Positions 40,408 through 49,349 of a stretch of DNA of 64,000 bases are shown here, one piece after another. Every line of letters starts with the position of its first letter. The stretch's first letter is position 1. The translations under genes and the position numbers were made by a program. Location of the stretch: contig NZ_CP126241.1 in NCBI RefSeq assembly GCF_030142075.1, forward strand, positions 868,001-932,000. Direction: 5' to 3'. The notes beneath the pieces were generated by a model, which did not search any database, was not told the DNA's origin, and saw only the letters and a list, made by a program, of their open reading frames with translations. Source of the stretch: Arthrobacter sp. zg-Y20. GTDB taxonomy: Bacteria > Actinomycetota > Actinomycetes > Actinomycetales > Micrococcaceae.

Positions 40408-40833
40408 TCAGCCCCGGTCCGGCTCCGGGCCCAGGTTGAAGAACCGGCCGGTCACGGAGATCGGAGTGATTTCCACATAACGGTATTTCTCCGTGCGCAC
40501 CCAAGGCTGCAGCGGCAGCTGATCCGCGGCAGTGATCTCTTCGGAAGTTTCCAGTTCCCGGATGGTTCCCCGGACGACGACGGACCAGGCCTGGTCGCTG
40601 GTGATGCCGTCCGCTTCCAGCGCCACACGGGAATTCACCGTAAGTTCGGCGAGCTTGGTGCCCGGAGCCGTGCGGATGGTGATCACGCCGTCGTGCGCGA
40701 AGTAGTTGATCGGGAAAATGTCGGGCTCGTTGAGCACGCTCAGGGCCAACCGGCCGTGCTGCGTGTGCTCAAGGTACTTCCAACTCTGCTCGGGACTGAG
40801 TTCAACAACCGGGGGCCGCTCTTCACTAGTCAT
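40408..40833 (-). CDS. Pyridoxamine 5'-phosphate oxidase family protein
   Basis: 141-residue split-barrel flavin- or F420-binding protein. SWKYLEHTQHGRLALSVLNEPDIFPINYFAHDGVITIRTAPGTKLAEL and VALEADGITSDQAWSVVVRGTIRELET are typical of the PNPOx-like/PF12900 group, which reduces small substrates or senses flavin. The upstream frame extends to 40887, but ATG 40833 gives the family N-terminus. It is divergent from catalase, with 138 nt between them. Confidence 0.83.
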   Translation of the reverse strand: MTSEERPPVVELSPEQSWKYLEHTQHGRLALSVLNEPDIFPINYFAHDGVITIRTAPGTKLAELTVNSRVALEADGITSDQAWSVVVRGTIRELETSEEITAADQLPLQPWVRTEKYRYVEITPISVTGRFFNLGPEPDRG

Positions 40834-40971
40834 GAGCACAGTGTGCCAATCCCGGCCTCCCGCCGCTACTATCAGGCTGCTTATCAACTTGACTCAGGCT
40901 CCGGTTTTCATGAGAGTTGAAAGGGTAGATATTGTCAGCCAGCTATGGACCTCACACTCAGAGAGCACGTG

Positions 40972-42645
40972 ATGACAGACGCAGAAACACAGAATTCCGG
41001 CAACGGCCAGAACAACGCCGAAGCCCCCAAGACGCTGACCACCCGGCAGGGACACCCGGTCTACGACAACCAGAACACCCGCACCGTGGGTGCCCGCGGC
41101 CCGGCCACGCTGGAAAATTACCAGCTTCTGGAGAAGATCAGCCACTTCGACCGGGAACGCATCCCGGAGCGTGTTGTACACGCCCGCGGCTTCGTGGCCT
41201 ACGGCGAATTCGAGGCTTCCGGCAAGTGGGGCGACGAGCCCATTGCCAAGTACACCCGCGCCAAGCTTTTCTCCGAGCCGGGCAAGAAGACCGACGTCGC
41301 CATCCGGTTCTCCTCGGTGATCGGCGGCCGTGACTCCTCCGAGGCCGCCCGTGACCCCCGCGGCTTCGCGATCAAGTTCTACACCGAAGACGGCAACTGG
41401 GACCTGGTGGGCAACAACTTGGGCGTCTTCTTCATCCGCGACGCCATCAAGTTCCCGGACGTGATCCACTCCCTGAAGCCGGACCCCATCACCTTCCGCC
41501 AGGAATCCGCCCGCATCTTCGACTTCATGTCGCAGACCCCCGAGGCCATGCACATGCTGGTGAACCTCTTCAGCCCGCGCGGCATCCCCGCAGATTACCG
41601 CCACATGCAGGGCTTTGGCGTGAACACCTACCGCTGGGTCAACGCACAGGGCGAGTCCAAGCTGGTCAAGTACCACTGGCTGCCGAAGCAGGGCGTGAAG
41701 TCCCTGACCGAGGAAGACGCCGCGAACATCCAGGCCAACGACCTCGGCCACGCGTCCAAGGACCTCTACGAGGCCATTGAGCGCGGCGACTACCCCAAGT
41801 GGGACCTGTACGTGCAGCTGATGGATGACAACGATCATCCGGAACTGGACTTCGACCCGCTGGATGACACCAAGACCTGGCCGGAGCAGGAGTTCGAGCC
41901 CAAGTACGTGGGCACCATGACCCTGAACCGGAACGTCACGGACCACCACAACGAAAACGAGCAGATCGCTTTCGGCACCGGTGTGCTGGTGGACGGCCTG
42001 GAGTTCTCCGATGACAAGATGCTGGTGGGCCGCACCTTCAGCTACTCGGATACCCAGCGCTACCGCGTGGGACCGAACTACCTGCAGCTTCCGGTGAACT
42101 CCGCGAAGAACGCCCGGGTGGCCACCAACCAGCGCGGCGGGCAGATGTCCTTCGGCACTGACCTTGCGCCGGGCCAGAACCCGCACGTGAACTACGAGCC
42201 GAACATCACCGGCGGCCTGCAGGAAGCACCCAAGCCGGCGCAGTCCGAACTCGGTCCGGAGCTGGAAGGCCGCCTCACCCGCGCCCGCCTGCCCCGCACC
42301 AACGACTACATGCAGGCCGGCCAGCGCTACCAGCTGATGGAGCAGTGGGAGAAGGACGACCTGGTGAAGAACTTCGTCGACAACATCTCCCAGGCTGTCC
42401 GGGAAGTTCAGGAGCGGATGCTCTGGCACTTCTACATGGCCGATGACGAGCTGGGCGCCCGCGTGGGCGAGGGTCTCGGCATCAGCCTGGACGAGATCAA
42501 GGATCTCGGCCCGCTGGCCACCCAGACGCTCAACGAGGAAGAAACCGAGCGGATGAAGAACCTGGGCCACAACGGCCCCCGCAACGTTGAAGGCCTCACC
42601 ATGACGCACTGCGTACCCAACGAGCACGTGGTCGTCACCCGGTAG
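40972..42645 (+). CDS. katA: Monofunctional haem catalase
   Basis: 557-residue cytoplasmic enzyme breaking hydrogen peroxide to water and oxygen. Catalytic His70 is in [13 protein letters not shown], the Asn in [12 protein letters not shown] (148/149) and the haem-ligand Tyr358 in [42 protein letters not shown] is also invariant in the family. The C-terminal 60 residues are the catalase immune-responsive region. ATG 40972 (MTDAETQ) is the likely start; a 9-codon in-frame extension is possible. It is transcribed alone with a strong terminator. Confidence 0.94.
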   Translation: MTDAETQNSGNGQNNAEAPKTLTTRQGHPVYDNQNTRTVGARGPATLENYQLLEKISHFDRERIPERVVHARGFVAYGEFEASGKWGDEPIAKYTRAKLFSEPGKKTDVAIRFSSVIGGRDSSEAARDPRGFAIKFYTEDGNWDLVGNNLGVFFIRDAIKFPDVIHSLKPDPITFRQESARIFDFMSQTPEAMHMLVNLFSPRGIPADYRHMQGFGVNTYRWVNAQGESKLVKYHWLPKQGVKSLTEEDAANIQANDLGHASKDLYEAIERGDYPKWDLYVQLMDDNDHPELDFDPLDDTKTWPEQEFEPKYVGTMTLNRNVTDHHNENEQIAFGTGVLVDGLEFSDDKMLVGRTFSYSDTQRYRVGPNYLQLPVNSAKNARVATNQRGGQMSFGTDLAPGQNPHVNYEPNITGGLQEAPKPAQSELGPELEGRLTRARLPRTNDYMQAGQRYQLMEQWEKDDLVKNFVDNISQAVREVQERMLWHFYMADDELGARVGEGLGISLDEIKDLGPLATQTLNEEETERMKNLGHNGPRNVEGLTMTHCVPNEHVVVTR

Positions 42646-42667
42646 GGCAGCACAAAACTACCGCAGC

Positions 42668-42711
42668 GAACGACGGCGGCGGCGCACCTGGGTGCGCCGC
42701 CGCCGTCGTTC
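42668..42711. terminator. Bidirectional terminator between catalase and the Stealth gene
   Basis: Perfect palindrome: left arm 42668-42688 (GAACGACGGCGGCGGCGCAC plus C), 2 central bases, right arm 42691-42711. The ACGACGGCG arm recurs in the icd and DUF3618 terminators. Confidence 0.85.
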
Positions 42712-42748
42712 TGTGTCCCTGGCCTGTTCCCGGGCCAGGTTCCCGGGG

Positions 42749-44344
42749 TCAGTGCTCCCAGGGGGCCTTGACCGGGAAGTACTTCTCCAGGAAGTCCGTG
42801 ACCCGCTCCGCGCGTTCGGCGGCCGGGACCTCGGGGAAGCTGCCGTCATTGAGGCAGAACATGTCCATGTTCCGTTTGGCGAGCAGGCGCTCCAGGGCTG
42901 ACAGGCCCGCGTAGGACGTGGTGTCCACGTACTTGGTCTTGGCGGTTTCCTGGGTGACCGCACGCCCGGTGAGCAGGGCGTAGTAGTGGTAGAGCGAGTT
43001 GGTGACGGAGATGTTGTCCTTGGCGCGGAAGGTACTCGCGGCGGTGGCGGCGAACTCCGCGGGGAACGCGGCTTCCATTTCCAGCAGCACGCTGCGGCGC
43101 AGCGGAGCGGCCGCGTGTTCCAAGTGGCGGGTGGTGATCCGGCCGAAGCGTTCCCACAGCAGCCGCCGGTTTACCCGGGCCGCGTTCTCGAAGCCGCTGC
43201 GCTCGGCGTCGTTGGAGCCCAGTCCTATCCGGGTGCTGGCTTCGATGAACTTGGTGATTCCGCCGGGGGAGAAGAACATGTCGGGGGCCACCGGGCGGCC
43301 GAAGAACATGTCGTCGTTGGAGTAGAGGAAGTGTTCCGCCAGCCCGGGGATGTGCTGCAGCTGCGCTTCCACCGCCTGCGAGTTGTGCGTGGGCAGCACG
43401 GACGGGTCCTTGAAGTGCTCCGCCGCCGGCACAAAGGTGACCGAGGGGTGCTCCGCCAGCCAGTGGGGCCGCGGGGAGTCCGAGGCGATGAAGATCCGCC
43501 GGATCCAGGGTGCGAACATGTGCACCGAGCGCAGGGCGTACTTCAGTTCGTTGATCTGCCGGAAGCGGGCCTCGTGGTCATCGCCCTCGCCCACCACGGC
43601 ACCCTGCATCCGGGCCGCGCGGGCGGCCTGGAATTCCGGGGAGCTGCCGTCCACCCAGGAGAACACCAGGTCGATGTCGAAGCGGATGTCCGTGGCGTGG
43701 TCGGCGAACATGTTCTCGATGGTCGGCCAGGTCAGGCCGTGCTTGTCCACGGTGCCGCGGACTGCCTCCGAGGCCGGCAGGGTGCGGCGGGTCAGGGAGT
43801 TCTCCACCGGCAGGGTGATGTTTTCCCCGTCCAGGTCCCACAGTTCAATCTGCACCCCGGCCGCAGCGGAGAACACCAGGTTGGTGCCGGTGAAGGCGCG
43901 CGGCCGGTAGACCCGGATGATCCGGGTCTTGTCGCCGGGGGCCAGGCTGCCGTCGGCAATGAGCAGGGTGCGGCTCTTTTTGGTGTCCACGCTGCGCGCG
44001 TAGAACGGCTCCTCGCGGCAGGCTTCCACCATTGCCTTGCGCAGCAGGTCACGTTCGCGCAGGTTGACGGCGATCACCGGCCGCTGGTCATTGCCGCGCA
44101 CCAGCAGGTAGGTGATGCCGGCGTCGTCGAGCACCCTGCGGACAAACAGCAGGTCTTCCACCATGGCCTCGTGCGGGGTGAGGCCGGTGTCCATCAGAGC
44201 CAGGCGGCCCTTGAACATGGCCACCTCGGGGCGTTCCTCCACGCGGCGGAGTACGGCGGGGGCAGCTGTCTGGAGGTTTTCGGGTTCGAAGTCCGGCTCC
44301 GGGGCTCCGAAGTAGACATCGTGTTCGGCGGCTGTATCGGTAAT
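42749..44344 (-). CDS. Stealth family sugar phosphotransferase with a probable ATT start
   Basis: 531 residues if it begins at ATT 44344. It is a Stealth-family protein, which transfers hexose-1-phosphate to build capsule or cell-wall phosphoglycans. CR1 is DIDLVFSWVDGSSPEF, CR2 RFRQINELKYALRSVHMFAPWIRRIFIASDSPRPHWL, then THNSQAVEAQLQHIPGLAEHFLYSNDDMFFGRP (CR3), and CR4 near the end with YSKR-like AKRNMDMFCLND. A perfect AGGAGG lies 5 nt before ATT 44344, while an in-frame TAG precedes it and no ATG or GTG follows until GTG 44242, which has no Shine-Dalgarno. The extra 34 residues (ITDTAAEHDVYFGAPEPDFE...) read as coding. Confidence 0.85.
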   Translation of the reverse strand: MTDTAAEHDVYFGAPEPDFEPENLQTAAPAVLRRVEERPEVAMFKGRLALMDTGLTPHEAMVEDLLFVRRVLDDAGITYLLVRGNDQRPVIAVNLRERDLLRKAMVEACREEPFYARSVDTKKSRTLLIADGSLAPGDKTRIIRVYRPRAFTGTNLVFSAAAGVQIELWDLDGENITLPVENSLTRRTLPASEAVRGTVDKHGLTWPTIENMFADHATDIRFDIDLVFSWVDGSSPEFQAARAARMQGAVVGEGDDHEARFRQINELKYALRSVHMFAPWIRRIFIASDSPRPHWLAEHPSVTFVPAAEHFKDPSVLPTHNSQAVEAQLQHIPGLAEHFLYSNDDMFFGRPVAPDMFFSPGGITKFIEASTRIGLGSNDAERSGFENAARVNRRLLWERFGRITTRHLEHAAAPLRRSVLLEMEAAFPAEFAATAASTFRAKDNISVTNSLYHYYALLTGRAVTQETAKTKYVDTTSYAGLSALERLLAKRNMDMFCLNDGSFPEVPAAERAERVTDFLEKYFPVKAPWEH

Positions 44345-44814
44345 GGGAACCTCCTAGGGATGGTCGGCGCCCGCACATGCAGGCGCTGGTTGGGTGCAGC
44401 GCTGCACGGGGAACTGCTGCCGGGATACCCGGGTGTTGCACTTGTTGCGCGGTGCCGGTCTTGGCCGGTGCGTATTGGGCCGAACCGCGGGCCGCCCGCG
44501 GACGGGGTGGGCGCGGACGCGGGGACGGAGCACGGGTCGGCCGGGAGCCACTGAGGAAACCGTAACACCGCGCTGGAACATCCTTCTTCCGAGCCCTGTC
44601 CGTTTTCCGGCCGGGGCCGTAGTTCTCTTGTCCAGTATCTCATCCTGTGCCGCGCTGCTGCGAGGGAGACGGCATAGGCTGCCGGCTGCACCGGGGCCGC
44701 GAGTCGCCGGGTCTGTGGTGCCGGTGACTTGTGGATAACCGGTTGTGGTGTGGGGCTGGTGGCTATTATGGCCGGACTGACAGTGTCGCGGCTTGCCCAA
44801 CTTGGGGGTTTCGG
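44345..44814. other. 470-base divergent intergenic region
   Basis: Between the Stealth start and the lipoprotein start. It holds the AGGAGG of the Stealth gene (44350-44355, minus strand) and a likely plus-strand -10, TATTAT at 44764-44769, about 46 nt before the lipoprotein ATG. I see no tRNA, no additional gene and no strong hairpin; the small frames here have no ribosome sites. Confidence 0.5.
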
Positions 44815-45465
44815 ATGACCAGAACCATTCTGCGCCGTTCTCGTGTTTGGAGCTTCCCAGCGGTTTTCGCCGCGGTTGTCCTGGCCGGGTGCACGGGCGC
44901 TTCCGGGGATTCAGGGACCGGTGCTGCCTCCCCGTCTCCGTCACAGTCGTCCGCCTCAGCGACGCCAACTCCCACGCCCACACCGTCAGCTGTTTACAAG
45001 CCGGCCTCTGCCGAGGGGCCGGCGGAAAATGTTCCGTTGCCGGCGATGCCGGAGGAGGCGAAGGTCGAGTCCAAGGAAGGGCTGGAGGCTTTCGCCCGGT
45101 ATTGGTACGAGCTGGTGAACTACGGCTACGAGACCGGCGATACGGAGCCGATTCGCGCTATCAGCGGACCGGACTGCGCGGTCTGCAAGAACTTTTACGA
45201 AATGGTCGGGAAGGGTTACAGCAATGAGGACTGGATCAGTGGCGGCAGAATCAACGTACAAGGCGTCGCTTCTGAGTTCGTCCTGACCCCTGAAGGTAGA
45301 TACCAAGTGCTAATTCAAAACACGCAGGCCCCCTTGAGCTATTACGGTCCCGGGACGCTGTACGGGGCCCGCGACGGTTACGAGGATTCGGCGGTTCAAA
45401 TGATCGAAGCTAGGTACACCACTAATGGCTGGTATGCCGAAGTCGTAGTAACAATTCAAGGCTGA
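44815..45465 (+). CDS. DUF6318 family lipoprotein
   Basis: 216-residue exported lipoprotein. The signal peptide RRSRVWSFPAVFAAVVLAGC ends in lipobox LAGC. A Ser/Thr/Pro-rich spacer (SPSPSQSSASATPTPTPTPS) is followed by the DUF6318 core: EGLEAFARYWYELVNYGYETGDTEPIRAISGPDCAVCKNFYE, whose two Cys (CAVC) may form a disulphide, and GRYQVLIQNTQAPLSYYGPGTLYGARDGYEDSAVQMIEARYTTNGWY. The family is frequent in Arthrobacter; function unknown. ATG 44815 is chosen over an upstream frame because it begins the signal. The next gene starts 4 nt after its stop. Confidence 0.86.
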   Translation: MTRTILRRSRVWSFPAVFAAVVLAGCTGASGDSGTGAASPSPSQSSASATPTPTPTPSAVYKPASAEGPAENVPLPAMPEEAKVESKEGLEAFARYWYELVNYGYETGDTEPIRAISGPDCAVCKNFYEMVGKGYSNEDWISGGRINVQGVASEFVLTPEGRYQVLIQNTQAPLSYYGPGTLYGARDGYEDSAVQMIEARYTTNGWYAEVVVTIQG

Positions 45466-45469
45466 CGGC

Positions 45470-46369
45470 ATGCTGTGGTTTCGAGCAAGGCATTTGGCAT
45501 TTGGAGCAGCTGCAGCATCAGTCATAGTCGTCTGCGTGGCCACCGGCGCAACTGCGGCCGTTAACGATGTTGGGTTCAAAGACGACCTCATATACTCAGG
45601 CGCTTCATACAAGCGGGATCCCAATTCTGGAATGTGGACGACCGTCCCGGTCGGAATTCCTGATGACCCTTTCGGGTATCGCTTTGTGCCCGTTTGCTTT
45701 GATGATTCCGCTGGTGATGTCGATTGCCTGGCGGCCAATCAGGCGGCCTGCACCGCTGGTGAGGATGGTCGCCTCGTGTATTGGTTCAAAGGCTTGAAGA
45801 CGGTCGACCCCGCGGCTTGGCCCCGAGTCAGCGACACCCCGTCGTGCATCTACTCCGAGGAGCCGGTCGACATCGGCCAGCAGATCCAGGCGCAGATCCT
45901 CACTGCGTTCCAGGAGCGGCCGATCGCAGCCGGCAAGCTGGTGGTGCAACCCAGTCCGCACACGCTGATCGGGATGGAGACCAACGTTTACGTTGAAGCC
46001 GCCGAGCAGGTCTTCGAGATGGTCCTGCTGGACCAGACGGTCCGGATAGTTGCGACGCCCACCGAATACGAAATCAACTACGGCGACGGAACGGTCTACG
46101 GTCCCACATCGGCTGCCGGTGCGCCGCTGCCGCAGGGTCGGTGGGGAGAGCAGACCCGCACGAGCCACAGGTACGCCGCCGCAGGGGATTACCAAATGGG
46201 TGCAACCGTGCATTTCTCCGGAACCTATTCGGTGAACGGCGGGCCGATGTTTCCCATTGACGGGAGGGCCGCCGTCGCTTCGCAGGCGCAAACAATCCGG
46301 GTGTGGCGGGCGGAAACCCGCAGCGTCGCGGACAACTGCCTCATCAACCCGAACGGCATCGGCTGCTAA
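45470..46369 (+). CDS. Secreted protein with a PKD-like domain, unknown function
   Basis: 299 residues. A signal peptide (HLAFGAAAASVIVVCVATGATAA) is followed by a domain with several Cys (CFDDSAGDVDCLAANQAACTAG). Later a PKD-like unit has PTEYEINYGDGTVYGPTSAAG and TSHRYAAAGDYQMGATVHFSGTYSVNG, where the DGT and HRYAAAGDY motifs mark the Ig-like fold. It is probably a cell-surface or secreted partner of the upstream lipoprotein (4-nt gap, same operon). Codon use is less GC-rich at the N-terminus than in neighbours. No enzyme motif seen. Confidence 0.75.
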   Translation: MLWFRARHLAFGAAAASVIVVCVATGATAAVNDVGFKDDLIYSGASYKRDPNSGMWTTVPVGIPDDPFGYRFVPVCFDDSAGDVDCLAANQAACTAGEDGRLVYWFKGLKTVDPAAWPRVSDTPSCIYSEEPVDIGQQIQAQILTAFQERPIAAGKLVVQPSPHTLIGMETNVYVEAAEQVFEMVLLDQTVRIVATPTEYEINYGDGTVYGPTSAAGAPLPQGRWGEQTRTSHRYAAAGDYQMGATVHFSGTYSVNGGPMFPIDGRAAVASQAQTIRVWRAETRSVADNCLINPNGIGC

Positions 46370-46376
46370 TCGGCTG

Positions 46377-47171
46377 CTAAAGCCCTTTCGGCTTCGGCAC
46401 CGCAAACAGTGTCCGGGGATCCTGCAGCACCGCCGGATACGCGAACGCCGAACGCGGAATGCTGCCGGACAGCGACACCGGCCGCACAGCGGTGTCATTG
46501 GTCAGCTCCACCGGACCGGCATGACCCAACAGCAGTTGCGAGCGGTCCGCCGGCGAGATCACCGCCACCGGATCGCCGTCGTCCATGTCCTCCAGCAACC
46601 GCACCAGCTGCCGGCCGCGCTTGCCGGTGATCGGCGTGCCCTTCACCGAAAGCATGGGCAGGACAATGGCGGCAGCATCGCCGTCGGGCACCGCCCGGGC
46701 GACCCACAGCCCCTCGCCCGGCGGCGGATCCGCAGGGTCCGGAACGTCTGCGGGGGAGGGCCACACATAGGGCAGGCCCGCGTCGGTGTCCGGAAACAAC
46801 GGCCCGTACACCTCGGGGGATTTCACAATCAGGTTCGAGCGGTGGCTGCGGTGCAGCTGCTCGTCGCCCAGCCACGGCGGAAGCTCGACGTCGGAGCCCG
46901 CCGCTTCCGGAGCGAACTCCAGGATCTGCTCGCGCACGGTGTCGGCGTGCCCGCGCGCAATCCACTCGTCGGTCATCGCCAGCCCGTACGCCGTTAGCGC
47001 CGGCACGAAGCCCTTCCACATCAGCAGGGCGGGATGGCGCTGCCAGCCGTAATCCGGCACCACCAGACCGCGCAGCAGCTGCAGGGTCTCCACCCGCTGC
47101 TTGCCCAGCCGCGCCTGATCCAGGACCCGGGCACTGCGGGCAAAGCTCTCATACGGGAGGAAGGTCTGCAC
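46377..47171 (-). CDS. MSMEG_6728 family (pyrimidine-dimer glycosylase-like) protein
   Basis: 264 residues. The N-terminal MQTFLPYESFARSARVLDQARLGKQRVETLQLLRGL, then RHPALLMWKGFVPALTAYGLAMTDEWIARGHADT, matches the MSMEG_6728 family. That family has a helical fold reminiscent of T4 endonuclease V and is often annotated as a DNA-repair-like protein, without proof. The C-terminal 100 residues are less conserved. The start is GTG 47171. It follows the GNAT gene after 12 nt on the same strand. Confidence 0.8.
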   Translation of the reverse strand: MQTFLPYESFARSARVLDQARLGKQRVETLQLLRGLVVPDYGWQRHPALLMWKGFVPALTAYGLAMTDEWIARGHADTVREQILEFAPEAAGSDVELPPWLGDEQLHRSHRSNLIVKSPEVYGPLFPDTDAGLPYVWPSPADVPDPADPPPGEGLWVARAVPDGDAAAIVLPMLSVKGTPITGKRGRQLVRLLEDMDDGDPVAVISPADRSQLLLGHAGPVELTNDTAVRPVSLSGSIPRSAFAYPAVLQDPRTLFAVPKPKGL

Positions 47172-47183
47172 GGGCCCAGTCTG

Positions 47184-47774
47184 TCACTGTTCCCCGCGGC
47201 CGGCCCCGTCACCGGCCTCCGCCCCGGTGCCGGTGAGCAGCCGGACCATGATCAGGTCCCGGAAAGTATGCGCACCAACCTGGAAGGAGCGACGGCCGGA
47301 AGTCTGGAACCCGGACTTGCGGTAGAAGGACTGCGCCCGGACGTTGCCGTTGTTCACCCCCAGCCACATGGACCGTGCACCTACGGACGCCGCCGCTCCG
47401 GCAGCAGCATCAATGAGCTGCCCGGCAATGCCCCTGCCGTGGGCATCCGGGTGGACGTAGAACTTGCTCAGCTCCGCCGAGGGCCGCAGCGCCCGGCCCT
47501 GGTCCAGGGCATCAAGCACTTCGGGGTCGGTTGGCGCTTCGAGGACCAGCAGGCAGTACCCCACCAGCCGGCCGTCCTGCCGGGCCGCGAGGACCAAACG
47601 CTTCTCATCCGCGAGGAACTGCGTGAAATTCCCGGCGGAGAGATTCGCGGCAACGAAGGCCGCGCTGTCTTCCGGTGTGACTTCGGGCGGGCAGGCCAAA
47701 GGAAAAGTGAGGGAAGCTAATTCGACGAGCCCGGGAATGTCTTCAGCCGTTGCATGTGAAATGGAAGCTTGCAC
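47184..47774 (-). CDS. GNAT family N-acetyltransferase
   Basis: 196 residues. The acetyl-CoA-binding motif is LSKFYVHPDAHGRGIAGQLIDAA (R/QxxGxG/A), preceded by RLVGYCLLVLEAP and followed by SMWLGVNNGNVRAQSFYRKSGFQTSGRR. The acceptor substrate cannot be named. The C-terminus is Gly/Ala-rich. GTG 47774 is preceded at 6 nt by TATGCT (47781-47786), a leaderless pattern. It is upstream of the MSMEG_6728 gene in the same direction. Confidence 0.87.
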   Translation of the reverse strand: MQASISHATAEDIPGLVELASLTFPLACPPEVTPEDSAAFVAANLSAGNFTQFLADEKRLVLAARQDGRLVGYCLLVLEAPTDPEVLDALDQGRALRPSAELSKFYVHPDAHGRGIAGQLIDAAAGAAASVGARSMWLGVNNGNVRAQSFYRKSGFQTSGRRSFQVGAHTFRDLIMVRLLTGTGAEAGDGAGRGEQ

Positions 47775-47841
47775 CCTTCCAGCATAGGCACTGACTCCGT
47801 GTTGCCCGCCCGGCGCCGCGGCCGGACGGGCATCGGCCGTC

Positions 47842-48477
47842 TTAGTACTTCACGTACAGTTCGCCCACCGGCAGCGCGGTGTCCACGGTGTTCGCCGGGC
47901 CGGGCAGCGGGCAGGCCCACGCCTCGTCATAGGCGCAGGAGGGGTTGTAGAGGTAATTGAAATCCAGCACCAAGCTGCCGGGTTCACTGCCCGGTCCCAG
48001 GCTGGCGCCCTTGATCGTGTCCAGCAGGTAGCGCCCGCCGCCGTAGCTGCCGCCGTCGGCGCCGGAACTGGCATCGCGGACCGGCACAAAAATTCCGCCG
48101 CCGTACGTGTCCAGGTTCCACACCGCCAGGCTGCCGACCCCGTCCACGTTCACCGTCCCGAGCCGGGTGAACGGCACCGTCCCGTCCGTTCCGGTGGCCA
48201 CCTCCATCGACTCGCCGGCACCGGCGCCGTCAATAACGGCCTCGAACCGGAACGCCGGATCGTAGCGGGCGGTGCTCAAACCGCGGAACCGGCGGCGGAC
48301 ATCTTCCGGGAGGGGCGAGGCCGGGTGCGTGCCGAAGAGCCGATCCCGGCCGGTGGCCCAGAGGGCATGGGCGTGCGACGCCGAGATCCCCTCGGCAGCG
48401 CGACGCGCCTGCTCATAAAGGGCGAAAGTGTTACGGCGCCAATCGGCGGTGGCAAGGGCTGTGACGGGAGAGAGCAT
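47842..48477 (-). CDS. DUF1684 domain-containing protein
   Basis: 211 residues. MLSPVTALATADWRRNTFALYEQARRAAEGISASHAHALWATGRDRLFGTHPASPLP is the DUF1684 opening. NLDTYGGGIFVPVRDASSG and GRYLLDTIKGASLGPGSEPGSLVLDFNYLYNPSCAYDEAWACPLPGPANT follow the family core, whose function is unknown. ATG 48477 follows TACGCT by 6 nt (48484-48489), leaderless pattern. The much longer open frame to 49128 is antisense to TauE and rejected. It is divergent from TauE with only 22 nt between starts. Confidence 0.85.
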   Translation of the reverse strand: MLSPVTALATADWRRNTFALYEQARRAAEGISASHAHALWATGRDRLFGTHPASPLPEDVRRRFRGLSTARYDPAFRFEAVIDGAGAGESMEVATGTDGTVPFTRLGTVNVDGVGSLAVWNLDTYGGGIFVPVRDASSGADGGSYGGGRYLLDTIKGASLGPGSEPGSLVLDFNYLYNPSCAYDEAWACPLPGPANTVDTALPVGELYVKY

Positions 48478-48499
48478 TTGTCCAGCGTAGTGTGTTCGG
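48478..48499. promoter_or_regulatory. 22-bp divergent promoter with overlapping -10 elements
   Basis: TACGCT for the minus-strand gene (48489-48484) and TAGTGT for the plus-strand gene (48488-48493) share the TA at 48488-48489. Each ends 6 nt before a start codon (48477 minus, 48500 plus). Both transcripts would be leaderless and could not be bound by two polymerases at once. Confidence 0.5.
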
Positions 48500-49246
48500 G
48501 TGACTACCGGACTTCTTATTGTGGTGCTCGTCGCCATCTTTATCGGCGCGATAGCCCAGCGGATCGCCGGTCTAGGCTTTGCGCTGCTCATTTCTCCGTT
48601 CCTCGTGATCATCCTCGGTTCCCACGGCGGCGTGCTGATGGTGAACATCTGCGGCCTCGTGTCCTCGCTGCTGATCATGAGCCGGGTTTGGCGGGACATC
48701 GACTGGTCCATGTACCGATGGCTGGCCATCCCGGCGGTCTGCGCCAGCGTACCGGCCTCGGCGGCCGCCGTGTACCTGCCCGCGGCCCCACTGGCAGTCA
48801 CCGTGGGCGCCGTCGTACTGGTGGCCCTGAGTATCTCCCTGTTCCTGCAGCGCACCTCTATCCAGCTGACCGGCAATACCCCCAAGGCCGTGGCCGGTTT
48901 CACCTCGGGCATCACCAATGCCATGGCCGGCGTCGGCGGCCCCGCCGTCAGTGTGTACGCCTTGCTGGCCCGCTGGCCGCAGCGCCCGTTCGCCGCTACC
49001 CTGCAGCCGTTCTTCGTGACCACCGCCGCCGTCACCCTGACCTCCAAGCTGATCCTGGACCCCGGCCAGATGCCTCCGTTCCAGCCCTGGGCCTGGGTGC
49101 TGGTGGGGGTCATGATTGTGGGCGGCATCTACGCGGGGGAGAAGCTGCAGCGGTTCATCCGCGACGACCAGGCCCGGCTGGCAGTAGTGGTCATCGCGTT
49201 CATTGGTGCAGCCACGGCACTGGTGAAGGGCCTGTACGACCTCTGA
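48500..49246 (+). CDS. TauE/SafE family sulfite/organosulfonate exporter
   Basis: 248-residue membrane protein with about eight helices. GAIAQRIAGLGFALLISPFLVIILGSHGGVLMVNICGLVSSLLI in the first half and SGITNAMAGVGGPAVSVYALLARWPQRPFAATLQPFF in the second are the repeated TauE motifs. The substrate could be sulfite, sulfoacetate or another anion; no sulfur genes are adjacent. GTG 48500 has no Shine-Dalgarno, but TAGTGT ends 6 nt before. It is a single gene, 103 nt ahead of perM. Confidence 0.88.
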   Translation: MTTGLLIVVLVAIFIGAIAQRIAGLGFALLISPFLVIILGSHGGVLMVNICGLVSSLLIMSRVWRDIDWSMYRWLAIPAVCASVPASAAAVYLPAAPLAVTVGAVVLVALSISLFLQRTSIQLTGNTPKAVAGFTSGITNAMAGVGGPAVSVYALLARWPQRPFAATLQPFFVTTAAVTLTSKLILDPGQMPPFQPWAWVLVGVMIVGGIYAGEKLQRFIRDDQARLAVVVIAFIGAATALVKGLYDL

Positions 49247-49349
49247 CCGGCATCGGCACCGCTGACACCACGGCCGTGCCCGCCGCAGTTACCCGACTCA
49301 CGCAGGCACCTCATCGGGCAGCACCGGCCCGGATGGCACGATAGAAGCG

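Noticed and set aside
44278-44300. GGTTCGAAGTCCGG resembling a tRNA T-arm
   Set aside because: No acceptor stem, D-arm or anticodon arm can be drawn around it, and it lies inside the coding extension of the Stealth gene.
47842-49128. Extension of the DUF1684 frame to 428 codons
   Set aside because: The upstream part is antisense to the TauE gene; the family N-terminus begins at ATG 48477 with a -10 hexamer in place.
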